NCBI GenBank assembly: GCA_045561735.1
Contig: JBJKXC010000024.1
Span: 1-28,767, forward strand
Direction: 5' to 3'
Length of the DNA stretch: 28,767 nt
Origin: UBA3537 sp045561735
GTDB lineage: Bacteria; Bacteroidota; Bacteroidia; Flavobacteriales; Flavobacteriaceae
The stretch's first letter is position 1. Every line of letters begins with the position of its first letter. Of this stretch, positions 8,400 to 15,926 are shown one piece after another. A model generated the notes under the pieces. The model was given only the letters and a program-made list of their open reading frames with translations, was not told the DNA's origin and searched no databases. Position numbers and translations under genes: made by a program.

Positions 8400-8407
8400 C
8401 AAATATA
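8400..8407 (-). promoter_or_regulatory. Candidate -7 element for DUF177-rpmF
   Basis: On the minus strand this reads TATATTTG, matching TAnnTTTG, 21 bases upstream of the DUF177 ATG. No good TTG lies at the expected -33 position (AGT is found there), so the call is tentative. Confidence 0.4.
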
Positions 8408-8488
8408 TAAATTTTTATTAAGGTTTACTTTATGTGGCCTTCAACTTTTTTTATTTCTGTTTTTTTGATGCTTCTAAGTGACTAAATA

Positions 8489-9499
8489 CTAAAAGCCTTG
8501 ATTTAGCATGCGTTGTTTATAAATTTCAACTGCACTTAGAATAGCTTCTTTAAAAGAATCTGTATTCGCAATGCCTTGACCAGCAATTTCATAGGCTGTG
8601 CCGTGGTCTGGAGAAGTTCTTATGCTTTTAAGTCCGGCCGTAAAATTTACACCAGATCCAAAAGTGAGCGTTTTAAAGGGAATCAGGCCCTGGTCGTGGT
8701 AGGCCGCCACAATAGCGTCAAAATTTTTATAAGTATTTGAACCAAAAAAACTATCTGCTGCATAAGGTCCATGAACTGATTTGCCGCTGTCTTTAAGTCG
8801 ATGTAGTGCGGGTTTTATAACGCTGTCGTCTTCAAGCCCAATGACCCCATTGTCTCCAGAGTGAGGATTTAGTCCCAATACTGCTATTTTGGGGTTGATG
8901 ATTCCAAAATCAAATTCTAAACTATGATGAATGATTTCAAGTTTTTTGCAAATAAGGGCTTCAGTGATTTGAGATGTCACTTCTGCAATAGGAAGATGGT
9001 CTGTTAAAAGCCCGATTCTGAGATTATTGGAAATCATGAACATCAGACTATCCCCATCTAATTGTTGATTGAGATAGTCTGTGTGCCCAGGAAAATGAAA
9101 AGTATCCGATTGAATGTTTTGTTTATTTATAGGAGGCGTTACCAAAACATCAATAGAGGCTGATTTTAGATCTTGAACCGCAGCTTCCAGTGATAAAATG
9201 GCGTATCGGCCTGCTTCTCGGGTGGATTTCCCAAATTTAATGTTTACGTTCTCCTCCCAAACGTCAAGTACATTTACTTCTGTGGGCAGAGCGCTTTGAG
9301 CCTTTTGAATACTGTTAAACCGAAAAGGGGTTTGGAAGTGTGCACCTAAAAAAGAGATTATTTTAGAAGACGCATAAATAACAGGAGTACACAATTCCAA
9401 TAGCCATTCGTCTTGAAGAGTTTTGACAATCAACTCACCGCCAATGCCATTCAAATCTCCAATAGAAAACCCGACTTTTATTTTTTTATCTTTCAGCAA
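8489..9499 (-). CDS. pdxA: 4-hydroxythreonine-4-phosphate dehydrogenase
   Basis: PdxA oxidises 4-phosphohydroxy-L-threonine in the DXP-dependent pathway to pyridoxal phosphate. The metal-binding histidines are visible in PGHTDYL, LNPHSGDNG and AYHDQGLIPFK. The N-terminus KVGFSIGDLNGIGGE is typical, and the length of 336 residues is normal. The start is TTG at 9499-9497, because no in-frame ATG or GTG precedes the conserved KVGFSIGD. The gene is divergent from ribE with a 58-bp spacer that contains a palindrome. Confidence 0.95.
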   Translation of the reverse strand: MLKDKKIKVGFSIGDLNGIGGELIVKTLQDEWLLELCTPVIYASSKIISFLGAHFQTPFRFNSIQKAQSALPTEVNVLDVWEENVNIKFGKSTREAGRYAILSLEAAVQDLKSASIDVLVTPPINKQNIQSDTFHFPGHTDYLNQQLDGDSLMFMISNNLRIGLLTDHLPIAEVTSQITEALICKKLEIIHHSLEFDFGIINPKIAVLGLNPHSGDNGVIGLEDDSVIKPALHRLKDSGKSVHGPYAADSFFGSNTYKNFDAIVAAYHDQGLIPFKTLTFGSGVNFTAGLKSIRTSPDHGTAYEIAGQGIANTDSFKEAILSAVEIYKQRMLNQGF

Positions 9500-9517
9500 T
9501 AAAAATGATGTATAATG

Positions 9518-9539
9518 TTTGTAATTTTGATATTACAAA
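9518..9539. promoter_or_regulatory. Palindrome in the pdxA/ribE divergent spacer overlapping a -7 box
   Basis: TTTGTAAT (9518-9525), spacer TTTGAT, and ATTACAAA (9532-9539) form a perfect 8-bp dyad. It overlaps TAATTTTG (9522-9529), a good -7 box for ribE, although the expected -33 TTG is missing. It could be an operator between two vitamin genes, or a chance A/T palindrome. Confidence 0.35.
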
Positions 9540-9557
9540 TTTAACGAATTAGAAAGA

Positions 9558-10154
9558 ATGTTTACTGGAATAATTGAAGATTTAGGCGTAGTAGAATCTC
9601 TTGAAAGAGAAGCGACCAATTTGCATTTAACGATCAAGAGTCACTTAGCTTCAGAGTTAAAAATTGACCAAAGTGTGTCTCATAACGGAGTTTGCTTAAC
9701 AGTTGTCAAACGCAATTCAAACTCTTACACCGTGACAGCCATTAAAGAAACTTTAGATAAAACCAACTTGAACACCTTGACAGAAGGCGCAATTGTAAAT
9801 CTCGAACGCGGCTTAAAACTTGGTGATCGCTTGGACGGTCATATAGTTCAGGGGCATATTGATCAGATAGGAACTTGTGTAGAAGTGAAATCTCAAAATG
9901 GCAGTTGGACCTACACTTTTGAATACGAGCCTAAGCTCGGGAACATTACCATTGAAAAAGGGTCCGTCACCGTCAACGGCGTGAGCTTAACCGTTGTGGA
10001 TTCTAAAAATAATAGCTTTAGCGTGGCCATTATTCCATACACTTATGAACATACCAATTTTAAACACTTTAAAATTGGGTCTATGGTAAATTTAGAGTTT
10101 GATGTCATTGGAAAATATGTCTCCAGGTTACACACTAAGACTACTATTTCTTAG
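9558..10154 (+). CDS. ribE: Riboflavin synthase (alpha chain)
   Basis: The enzyme dismutates two 6,7-dimethyl-8-ribityllumazine molecules to riboflavin. The start MFTGIIEDLG is diagnostic. Two lumazine-binding barrels are visible at about residues 1-95 (SHNGVCLTVV, then GDRLDGHIVQGHID at the join) and 98-190 (VTVNGVSLTVVDS, IPYTYEHT). The length of 198 residues is normal. No FMN riboswitch is visible in the 58-bp spacer. The 3' end overlaps mscL tail to tail by 11 bp. Confidence 0.97.
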   Translation: MFTGIIEDLGVVESLEREATNLHLTIKSHLASELKIDQSVSHNGVCLTVVKRNSNSYTVTAIKETLDKTNLNTLTEGAIVNLERGLKLGDRLDGHIVQGHIDQIGTCVEVKSQNGSWTYTFEYEPKLGNITIEKGSVTVNGVSLTVVDSKNNSFSVAIIPYTYEHTNFKHFKIGSMVNLEFDVIGKYVSRLHTKTTIS

Positions 10155-10566
10155 ACAAAACCTTGTTTTGTTCTTCTAATAAGTCCTTAATTTTTGACAA
10201 AAGCTCAACATCCGCTGGCGTGGGTACAGATATATCTTGCACATCCTCTGCCTTGGCTCTTAGCCTATTAACAAATTTGACAACTAAGAAAATAGTAAAT
10301 CCAACAATTAAAAAATCTAAAACCGTTTCAATTAAAAGTCCGTAATCTATGGATAACTGAGAAGCATGGGCGGTGGCTTCTCTTAAAATAAGTTTCTTTT
10401 CAGCAAAACTAATACCGTCTGAGAGTAAGGAAAACGGTGGAAGAATGATGTTTTTAACCAAAACATTGACAATGGCGTTAAAAGAGGCCCCAATGATGAT
10501 TCCAATGGCCATGTCAATCATATTGCCTTTGACAGCGAAATCTTTGAATTCTTTGATTAATTTCAT
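10144..10566 (-). CDS. mscL: Large-conductance mechanosensitive channel
   Basis: MscL opens under membrane tension to release solutes on osmotic downshock. The N-terminal helix and TM1 (KEFKDFAVKGNMIDMAIGII, then GASFNAIVNVLVKN) are clear. TM2 is at about residues 78-100 (LLIETVLDFLIVGFTIFLVV), and a charged C-terminal coil ends DLLEEQNKVLSKK. The length of 140 residues fits the family. Its stop overlaps the ribE stop region on the other strand. A strong hairpin lies upstream, so it is a separate unit from the DUF2892 gene. Confidence 0.95.
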   Translation of the reverse strand: MKLIKEFKDFAVKGNMIDMAIGIIIGASFNAIVNVLVKNIILPPFSLLSDGISFAEKKLILREATAHASQLSIDYGLLIETVLDFLIVGFTIFLVVKFVNRLRAKAEDVQDISVPTPADVELLSKIKDLLEEQNKVLSKK

Positions 10567-10587
10567 AGGATTTTAAATTGCTTAATA

Positions 10588-10618
10588 TAAGAACCCCAAC
10601 AAGTGGTTGGGGTTCTTA
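10588..10618. terminator. Strong hairpin between DUF2892 gene and mscL
   Basis: TAAGAACCCCAAC (10588-10600), loop AAGTG, and GTTGGGGTTCTTA (10606-10618) form a perfect 13-bp stem. On the minus strand it lies 54 bases past the DUF2892 stop and should end that transcript before mscL. The T-run is short. Confidence 0.75.
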
Positions 10619-10671
10619 AAATTAAATTGGTTAATGTTTTTTTAATAGGTTTGATGGTTTATTAAAAGTTC

Positions 10672-10899
10672 TTATTTCCCATTTTGTATTGGAGTTGTGT
10701 CTGGCATCAGCTTGTTTAATATAGTGTAAACTGGGCAGAACTTTGTAATGGGGCTTATGATTTGTAAAACAGCAACAGCGACGGCGACATAAATCCAGTT
10801 CAAACCAAATTGACTAGCCAAAAGAATGGAACTGATGTTTAAAATGCCGACGATTCCGTCGTGTACTCGGACTTTAATAATATCTTTTTGATTGCTCAT
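10672..10899 (-). CDS. DUF2892 (YgaP-type) small membrane protein
   Basis: This 75-residue protein has two hydrophobic segments (about residues 15-32 and 34-50) and the family motif ITKFCPVYTIL. DUF2892 is the membrane-anchor domain of YgaP-like proteins; stand-alone copies are common and have no firm role. The Cys in FCPVY is typical. It is a single-gene unit, with the terminator at 10588-10618 downstream and the divergent sulfatase gene upstream. Confidence 0.85.
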   Translation of the reverse strand: MSNQKDIIKVRVHDGIVGILNISSILLASQFGLNWIYVAVAVAVLQIISPITKFCPVYTILNKLMPDTTPIQNGK

Positions 10900-11012
10900 A
10901 AATTTGTTATTTACTTGTTTATTACGAAAGTAAAAAAAATTACTTGCATATAAAAATGTTGAATTTCAAGATTAAATGGTAAAAAAATACTATCTTAAAA
11001 AATAATTCCTTA

Positions 11013-12332
11013 TTGAAAATAATTTATACATATAGTTCTTTTCTCCTGTTTATAGCTTTGAGCTTTGTCGCTTGCAGCTCAGATCCTGATAATTCCTACG
11101 ATAATTCTGTTCATCCCGTTGTTACACCCGAAAATTATCCTAATATTTTGCTCATTATTGCAGACGATATGGGCAAGGATGCCACTTTTGGATTTAGCGA
11201 AGGGAATTTAAAACCGCAAACCCCTCATATCAATTCAATCAAAAACAGCGGCATTAACTTTCAAAACTTCTGGAGCTATCCAACCTGCAGCCCAACCAGA
11301 GCTTCCATTATAACAGGAAAATACGGCTATAGAACAGGCGTCAAATGGGCTGGTGATGTGCTGCCTAATACTGAAACAAGCCTGCAGCAATACATAAAAG
11401 AAGAGACGGGCAGCCGTTACAGCTCTGCTGTGATTGGAAAATGGCATCTGTCTGGAAATAGTGGTAGCTTTGATCAATCGGTATTTGGAATTGATTACTA
11501 TGCAGGACTTTTGGGGGGTGGCCTTCAAAATTATTTCCAATGGAACTTAACAAATGGTCAAGATACTAACCCACAGTCAGGTTACAGTTCTAAAATTTTT
11601 ACAGACTTAGCAATGGATTGGGTGGGCTCCCAAGAAAAGCCTTGGTTTTTGTGGTTGGCCTATAACGCCCCGCATACTCCATTTCACAGGCCTCCTAATA
11701 TCATGCACAGCCAGGGGCAATTAGCCAACTATTCAGATGGAATGGATCCAATGCCCTACTACCTGGCCGCTATTGAAGCCATGGATTTTCAAATTGGTCG
11801 GATTCTTAATGCACTCACACAAGAAGAAAGAGATAATACGATTATCTTCTTTATGGGCGACAATGGAACCCCAAATGAAGTGGGCCAAAGCCCTTATGCT
11901 GGAAATGCCGTAAAAGGGTCCCTTTATCAAGGTGGAATTAATGTCCCTTTATTTGTTTCTGGAAATGGTGTGCATCGAACTGGTGATGATTATAATTTAT
12001 TAAGCAGTACGGATTTGTTCAGTACGATTGCACAGCTAGCTGGGGTTGGCTCAACTGAAATCCATGACAGTAAGAGCTTTAAAGATCTATTAACCAACGA
12101 AGATGGTCAAAGAGCGTATCAATATTCTGAGATGGAGTCTCCAAATGCTAGTAAATGGGCTATAAGCAATGGAAATTATAAATTAATTGTAAGAGCAAAT
12201 GGTACTCAAGAATTGTATGATTTAGTTTCAGACCCCTACGAATATCAGAATTTAATAGATCAAGAGCTTTCTTTTGAAGCCCTTACAGCCAAAACAGCAT
12301 TAGAAACTGAGCTACTGGTGATTCGGAACTAA
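11013..12332 (+). CDS. Sulfatase (alkaline-phosphatase superfamily) lipoprotein
   Basis: This is probably a periplasmic or surface sulfatase that hydrolyses sulfate esters, for example on marine polysaccharides; the substrate is unknown. The N-terminus is a lipoprotein leader with lipobox FVAC and Cys21. The metal site NILLIIADDMG (Asp51-Asp52) and the formylglycine signature CSPTR (Cys92) are present, as are GKWHLSG and FFMGDNG. Since the key residue is Cys, it needs a formylglycine-generating or anSME enzyme encoded elsewhere. The length of 439 residues is normal for S1 sulfatases. The start is TTG at 11013; the nearest upstream ATG meets a stop after seven codons. alkB begins 24 bases downstream. 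Confidence 0.93.
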   Translation: MKIIYTYSSFLLFIALSFVACSSDPDNSYDNSVHPVVTPENYPNILLIIADDMGKDATFGFSEGNLKPQTPHINSIKNSGINFQNFWSYPTCSPTRASIITGKYGYRTGVKWAGDVLPNTETSLQQYIKEETGSRYSSAVIGKWHLSGNSGSFDQSVFGIDYYAGLLGGGLQNYFQWNLTNGQDTNPQSGYSSKIFTDLAMDWVGSQEKPWFLWLAYNAPHTPFHRPPNIMHSQGQLANYSDGMDPMPYYLAAIEAMDFQIGRILNALTQEERDNTIIFFMGDNGTPNEVGQSPYAGNAVKGSLYQGGINVPLFVSGNGVHRTGDDYNLLSSTDLFSTIAQLAGVGSTEIHDSKSFKDLLTNEDGQRAYQYSEMESPNASKWAISNGNYKLIVRANGTQELYDLVSDPYEYQNLIDQELSFEALTAKTALETELLVIRN

Positions 12333-12344
12333 AATATATTTTTT

Positions 12345-12352
12345 TATTTTTG
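12345..12352 (+). promoter_or_regulatory. Candidate -7 element for alkB
   Basis: TATTTTTG matches TAnnTTTG and lies 4 bases before the alkB ATG. TCG at 12323-12325 is one base off the TTG expected 19 bases upstream. If real, alkB has its own promoter overlapping the end of the sulfatase gene. The short distance to the start codon makes this uncertain. Confidence 0.3.
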
Positions 12353-12356
12353 GCAT

Positions 12357-13415
12357 ATGAAAGACCTAAAATATCTTTTTGCTTATACGGTTCCAATTTC
12401 AGCCTATATAGCATTCGAATCGACTGGAATTGGTTGCTATACAGCTGTTTTCTATGCATTTATTGTCCTGCCATTTTTGGATATTCTTACGGGAGAAACC
12501 CAAGCAAATATTTCTAAAGAAACAGTGCAAAGTAAAAAAAATAAAAGAATATTCGATTGGATGCTATATCTAAACCTTCCAATTGTATTTGGACTTTTAT
12601 TCTTGGCATTTATAAAAATTCAGTCCTCAGAATACGCCCTTTATGAATTAATCGGTATGGGGCTCTCCGCTGGTATTTTATTGGCTACAAACGCCATCAA
12701 TGTGGCACACGAACTCGGCCACCGTAAGCCTTATTTTGAACGTTTTATTAGCAAGTTTCTATACATGCCTTGTCTGTACATGCACTTTTATATTGAACAT
12801 AATTTTGGACACCATTTGAATGTAGGAACTCCTGAAGATGGAGCGACAGCTAAATATAACCAAAACGTATATTCCTTTTGGTGGAGTTCGGTGAGCAAGC
12901 AATATTTTGGTGCATGGAAACGACAGCTGGATCTTTTAAAGGCTCAGAAAAAAGGATTTATATCTTTAAAAAATGATGTGTTTTGGTACCACTTTATCCA
13001 AGCTGGATATATATTTTCTATTTATTATTTATTTTCTTTAAAAGTAATGTTATTTGCAGTAGTAGTGGGAGTTTTATCCTTTTTGTTTTTAGAGACCATT
13101 AACTATATAGAGCACTATGGATTAAAAAGATTTAAATTGCCCTCGGGGCGGTATGAGCGTGTACAGCCACATCATTCGTGGAATTCAAATTTTAATATAG
13201 GACGCATTGTATTGTATGAACTCACCAGGCACAGTGACCACCATTTCAAAGCCTCCAAAAAATACCAAGTCCTAGATAGCCACGAAAAGAGTCCTACCCT
13301 ACCAATGGGGTATCCCGCTTCCATATTGCTGAGTTTATTACCACCCCTTTGGTTCTATGTCATCAATCCTTTAGTGCCAGAAAAAATGAAAAAAGGAACC
13401 TCAACAGTATGTTGA
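12357..13415 (+). CDS. alkB: Alkane 1-monooxygenase (AlkB-type membrane di-iron hydroxylase)
   Basis: AlkB inserts oxygen at the terminal carbon of n-alkanes using electrons from rubredoxin. The histidine boxes are complete: HELGHR (118-123), EHNFGHH (147-153) and RHSDHH (291-296), plus the AlkB signature NYIEHYG (249-255). Several hydrophobic helices are visible, for example 72-90 and 213-248. The length of 352 residues is slightly short of Pseudomonas AlkB but usual for Bacteroidota. No rubredoxin gene is adjacent. The stop codon lies inside a hairpin. Confidence 0.93.
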   Translation: MKDLKYLFAYTVPISAYIAFESTGIGCYTAVFYAFIVLPFLDILTGETQANISKETVQSKKNKRIFDWMLYLNLPIVFGLLFLAFIKIQSSEYALYELIGMGLSAGILLATNAINVAHELGHRKPYFERFISKFLYMPCLYMHFYIEHNFGHHLNVGTPEDGATAKYNQNVYSFWWSSVSKQYFGAWKRQLDLLKAQKKGFISLKNDVFWYHFIQAGYIFSIYYLFSLKVMLFAVVVGVLSFLFLETINYIEHYGLKRFKLPSGRYERVQPHHSWNSNFNIGRIVLYELTRHSDHHFKASKKYQVLDSHEKSPTLPMGYPASILLSLLPPLWFYVINPLVPEKMKKGTSTVC

Positions 13416-13419
13416 GGTT
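13397..13419. terminator. Hairpin overlapping the alkB stop codon
   Basis: AACCTCAAC (13397-13405), loop AGTAT, and GTTGAGGTT (13411-13419) pair perfectly. The alkB TGA (13413-13415) is inside the right arm. No T-run follows on the plus strand. On the minus strand CCTTTTTTC follows, so it may instead terminate the 43-residue gene converging from the right. Confidence 0.6.
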
Positions 13420-13433
13420 ATTATAGCAACTGC

Positions 13434-13565
13434 TTAAGCAGGGTTGCTTTCAAAAGAATCACAGGTATATTTTTCACTAACTTCAATTTTATGAAAATCA
13501 CAAATTGAGGTTTTTGTAAAGTTTTCACAGTTAACACAACTATTACTTAATGATAAATTTTCCAT
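13434..13565 (-). CDS. 43-residue Cys-rich putative metal-binding protein
   Basis: ATG at 13565 opens a 43-codon frame ending at TAA 13434-13436. The peptide has C10-x2-C13, C22-x2-H25 and C35, with a basic/acidic body (ENFTKTSICDFHKIEVSEKY). The regular Cys/His spacing suggests a zinc or Fe-S site; it is not a rubredoxin, because the second CxxC is missing. It converges on alkB with only the stop-codon hairpin between them. No family is assigned. Cys conservation and a clean start make coding likely despite the size. Confidence 0.6.
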   Translation of the reverse strand: MENLSLSNSCVNCENFTKTSICDFHKIEVSEKYTCDSFESNPA

Positions 13566-13869
13566 AGTATATTAATTTTAAACAAAAGTACAGGTGGGAA
13601 TGTTTAGAAACAATTTAAATAGCTGTTTTGATAAAATTCTTATTTAGACTAAACTGAAATAACTTAATCATTCATAGCAATTGTATTTGCTTTGGCTGAA
13701 TCCCGATCTTATGCAGCGGTTTGTTTGAAATCAAAGACTCTAAACAATCGAAATTCTCCACTAAAATACTTTTATTTGGGGGTAAAGCAACCGCGATTGT
13801 ATCCAAAAGAAATGAATTTTAAAAAAAACAGAACGATTAATTTTCTCATAGGTCCTATTTGTTTTTTGG
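13566..13869. other. Intergenic stretch without a supported gene
   Basis: Both strands hold only short frames. A 67-codon plus-strand frame from 13692 and a 25-codon minus-strand frame with a signal-like start were inspected; neither has recognisable features. The region could contain decayed coding sequence, but nothing can be named. Confidence 0.5.
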
Positions 13870-14355
13870 TTAGGCCACATTGTATTTCACCTTAGTCCAA
13901 CCCTTTTTCATAAAATGAGGATTCTTTTGAGTGAGCTTGTGTTCATACTTGTCTTCAAATTTATCGATAATACGCAAAACCTCATTTAAATTTTTTCTGT
14001 ATTTAGTTTGAACTCTTAAACAAACCTTATCATTTATATCAATAAACCACAGAGCCTTGATTGTTTGTGCGTGCTGGCCAGTATAAACTTCGTCGACCTC
14101 GGCGTAAAATTTTATGTCACGCCAGGTCTTTTGCTTGTACTTTAGGGTTCCTAAATATGACTTTGAAATGCCTAGTTGATTGACGTTTACTGTATTGAAA
14201 GAGAAAGACAATAAAAAAATGGAGATAATTATCGTTAAATACAAATGCTCAAGAATAAAACTGAAATCACTCAGATTTTCTGTGAATTTAAAAAAAAAGA
14301 CTACATACAATAAAGGAATGGTGAGGTTGAATCCAATAGATTTAAAATCTCTCAT
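13870..14355 (-). CDS. Membrane protein of unknown function, two N-terminal helices
   Basis: This 161-residue protein is not recognised. Two hydrophobic segments are visible at about residues 10-25 (LTIPLLYVVFFF) and 36-54 (HLYLTIIISIFLLSF). A soluble, beta-rich and basic C-terminal part follows, with the kind of strand pattern seen in bacterial PH-like membrane proteins; that fold is only a guess. Its ATG overlaps the stop of the upstream gene by ATGA (14352-14355), so the two are probably translationally coupled and functionally linked. Confidence 0.65.
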   Translation of the reverse strand: MRDFKSIGFNLTIPLLYVVFFFKFTENLSDFSFILEHLYLTIIISIFLLSFSFNTVNVNQLGISKSYLGTLKYKQKTWRDIKFYAEVDEVYTGQHAQTIKALWFIDINDKVCLRVQTKYRKNLNEVLRIIDKFEDKYEHKLTQKNPHFMKKGWTKVKYNVA

Positions 14356-14714
14356 ACATTTAAATCAAAGTTTCGAATGACCGTTCTTCTGATCGATCTC
14401 ATTACAAAATGAAAAAAAAATCGCTCTATAAATAAAATAATTGGGTGTTTCCCTGTAAGTGACAATTTGATCCAACTACGTTGGTATTTATGACTGTAAA
14501 GCTTTGTAAATTTTAATGGAAGATTTATTTTGCCATGTTTGTTTGAGGTGATAAAAAAAGCCGTAATACAATTATGTTCAATAATTGGTGGTTTATCGTA
14601 GTCCAGGTGAAAACTCATTTTGTCCCAAAGACTACGGGGCTTAAACAAGGTTTTGTATGTTTCAGGTTGAGAAACATAGTTATTAAATCGAGTAAAATCC
14701 TCTTGTATTAGCAT
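14352..14714 (-). CDS. Unknown 120-residue protein coupled to the next gene
   Basis: No family is recognised. The protein is rich in Phe, Lys and Arg, with no clear signal peptide. One weak hydrophobic stretch lies near residues 90-103 (PIILFIERFFFHFVM). The start MLIQEDFTRFNNYVSQPETY is polar. It is the first gene of a two-gene unit, overlapping the following membrane protein by 4 bp. A 17-bp hairpin upstream isolates it from the DUF805 gene. Confidence 0.55.
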   Translation of the reverse strand: MLIQEDFTRFNNYVSQPETYKTLFKPRSLWDKMSFHLDYDKPPIIEHNCITAFFITSNKHGKINLPLKFTKLYSHKYQRSWIKLSLTGKHPIILFIERFFFHFVMRSIRRTVIRNFDLNV

Positions 14715-14726
14715 TGAATTCTTCTA

Positions 14727-14769
14727 ATTACAGATTCAAATTCGTGCGTATTGAATTTGAATCTGTAAT
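14727..14769 (-). terminator. 17-bp perfect hairpin after the DUF805 gene
   Basis: Positions 14727-14743 pair with 14753-14769 without mismatch (core CAGATTCAAATTC / GAATTTGAATCTG) around a 9-base loop. It lies 25 bases past the DUF805 stop and 13 bases before the next minus-strand start. It has no long T-run, so termination is likely but not typical. Confidence 0.6.
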
Positions 14770-14793
14770 ATAAGTTTTAAACTCTAAAAAATA

Positions 14794-15186
14794 CTAAGAA
14801 TTTGATTTAGGATTGGGTCCATATTTATTTTCTCCTTTTTGGCTATCTTTTACAAGGAGCACCAATATCCAAAAAATCCCAATTATCGGAATAAAAATAA
14901 TAAGGTACATCCATCCACTTTTTCCAATATCGTGTAATCGTCTAACAACCGCTCCAAGTGCAGGAATAAAATGTAAAGCAACAACTAGAAGATACCCCCA
15001 TCCGTAACCTGTGCTGACGGTTTGTCCCATCATTTCGTATTTAAAGTCCAACCCTAAGATATTGTCTATAATTAAGGCTGTAAATAATATTAGTGAGTAA
15101 AATAAAGCAAACATCCAATATTCGGTTCTTCGGGCACGGCCACTAAAATTTATGTATTGACTCATTATTTTTAAATACCATTTCAT
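14794..15186 (-). CDS. DUF805 family membrane protein
   Basis: This is a 130-residue inner-membrane protein with the DUF805 signature: NFSGRARRTEYWMFALFY at the start, ALGAVVRRLHDIGKSGWMYL in the middle and GENKYGPNPK at the end. Three or four hydrophobic helices are visible. The family is widespread and its function is unknown. It is probably a single-gene unit followed by a hairpin. Confidence 0.9.
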   Translation of the reverse strand: MKWYLKIMSQYINFSGRARRTEYWMFALFYSLILFTALIIDNILGLDFKYEMMGQTVSTGYGWGYLLVVALHFIPALGAVVRRLHDIGKSGWMYLIIFIPIIGIFWILVLLVKDSQKGENKYGPNPKSNS

Positions 15187-15387
15187 AATTTGATCTTTTT
15201 AATTATTAATATAAATTGTTAATGCAATATAACTTTTATTTTAAAACAAAAACTGAATAAGTTCAATTTTAAATCAAATGTAAAAGCGTGAAAAATAAAG
15301 GATTAAAAATGATATTATAATATACTATGCTATTAAATTTATTTAGTATATTTGGTATAGAGTTTTAATCACTATTAATATTTAGAC
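15187..15387. promoter_or_regulatory. Divergent A/T-rich spacer with a -7 box for the coiled-coil gene
   Basis: TATATTTG at 15347-15354 matches TAnnTTTG, 33 bases before the ATG at 15388. No TTG is found 19 bases upstream. The rest of the 201-bp spacer is A/T-rich and shows no other clear signal. Confidence 0.4.
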
Positions 15388-15864
15388 ATGAATCCATCAA
15401 TTGAAGATCTTCAAAGAAAACTTAACACAATTAAATCTAGAAAAAGATCGTTAATAGATAAAAAAAGAAAATTAATTAAGGAAATTAATGCTATAAAAAT
15501 AAAGGAAAAAGAATTAAGAAATAAACTCAAAATTACTGGAGGCAAAAATAAATTAGTAGTCTCAGTGGGATTTGATAAACGCTGGTCAACTTATAATTGC
15601 ATCGTAAAATTTGAAGATTGGCATTTCAGTTTTTATTTAGGTAAAAAAAAGGCCATTATAAATAAACTTCAACAGTTCCACCAAAAAGAAATTAGCAGAA
15701 GAGGGGAGTATTTCATGAAAGATGAAATAAAAAAGATTGTAAAAAACGTTGTGCCAAACTATCTGAGAAGTGGTAATTCTTATGGATCCTTAAATTTCAA
15801 AAAAATTATTGAACTTTATATCTTAAGTGGCGAATGGAACTATTGGAAAGAAATTTCGTTATGA
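15388..15864 (+). CDS. Coiled-coil protein of unknown function
   Basis: The protein has 158 residues. Residues about 5-48 are strongly charged with heptad-like spacing (DLQRKLNTIKSRKRSLIDKK and onward), a probable coiled coil. A compact domain follows, with VVSVGFDKRWSTYNCIVKFE and a basic C-terminal half. There is no signal peptide. The gene is very A/T-rich and Lys-rich compared with its left neighbours, which may indicate transfer. No family is recognised; a DNA- or phage-related role is possible but unsupported. Confidence 0.6.
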   Translation: MNPSIEDLQRKLNTIKSRKRSLIDKKRKLIKEINAIKIKEKELRNKLKITGGKNKLVVSVGFDKRWSTYNCIVKFEDWHFSFYLGKKKAIINKLQQFHQKEISRRGEYFMKDEIKKIVKNVVPNYLRSGNSYGSLNFKKIIELYILSGEWNYWKEISL

Positions 15865-15926
15865 AAGATTCAAAGTCATTGTTATTATTTTGAGGCAGAC
15901 TTCTAAAAACAGTTTAAAATATAAAA

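Noticed and set aside
13727..13850. Minus-strand fragments with a signal-like start (MRKLIVLFF) that could join by frameshift
   Set aside because: No homologue is recognised and the joined frame is speculative, so it was not annotated.
13692..13895. 67-codon plus-strand ORF
   Set aside because: It has no recognisable motif, overlaps the end of the supported minus-strand gene, and has no promoter or hydrophobic pattern to support it.
15388..15864. Coiled-coil protein as a phage or plasmid replication protein
   Set aside because: There are no motifs beyond a charged helix, and no phage or plasmid genes are nearby.
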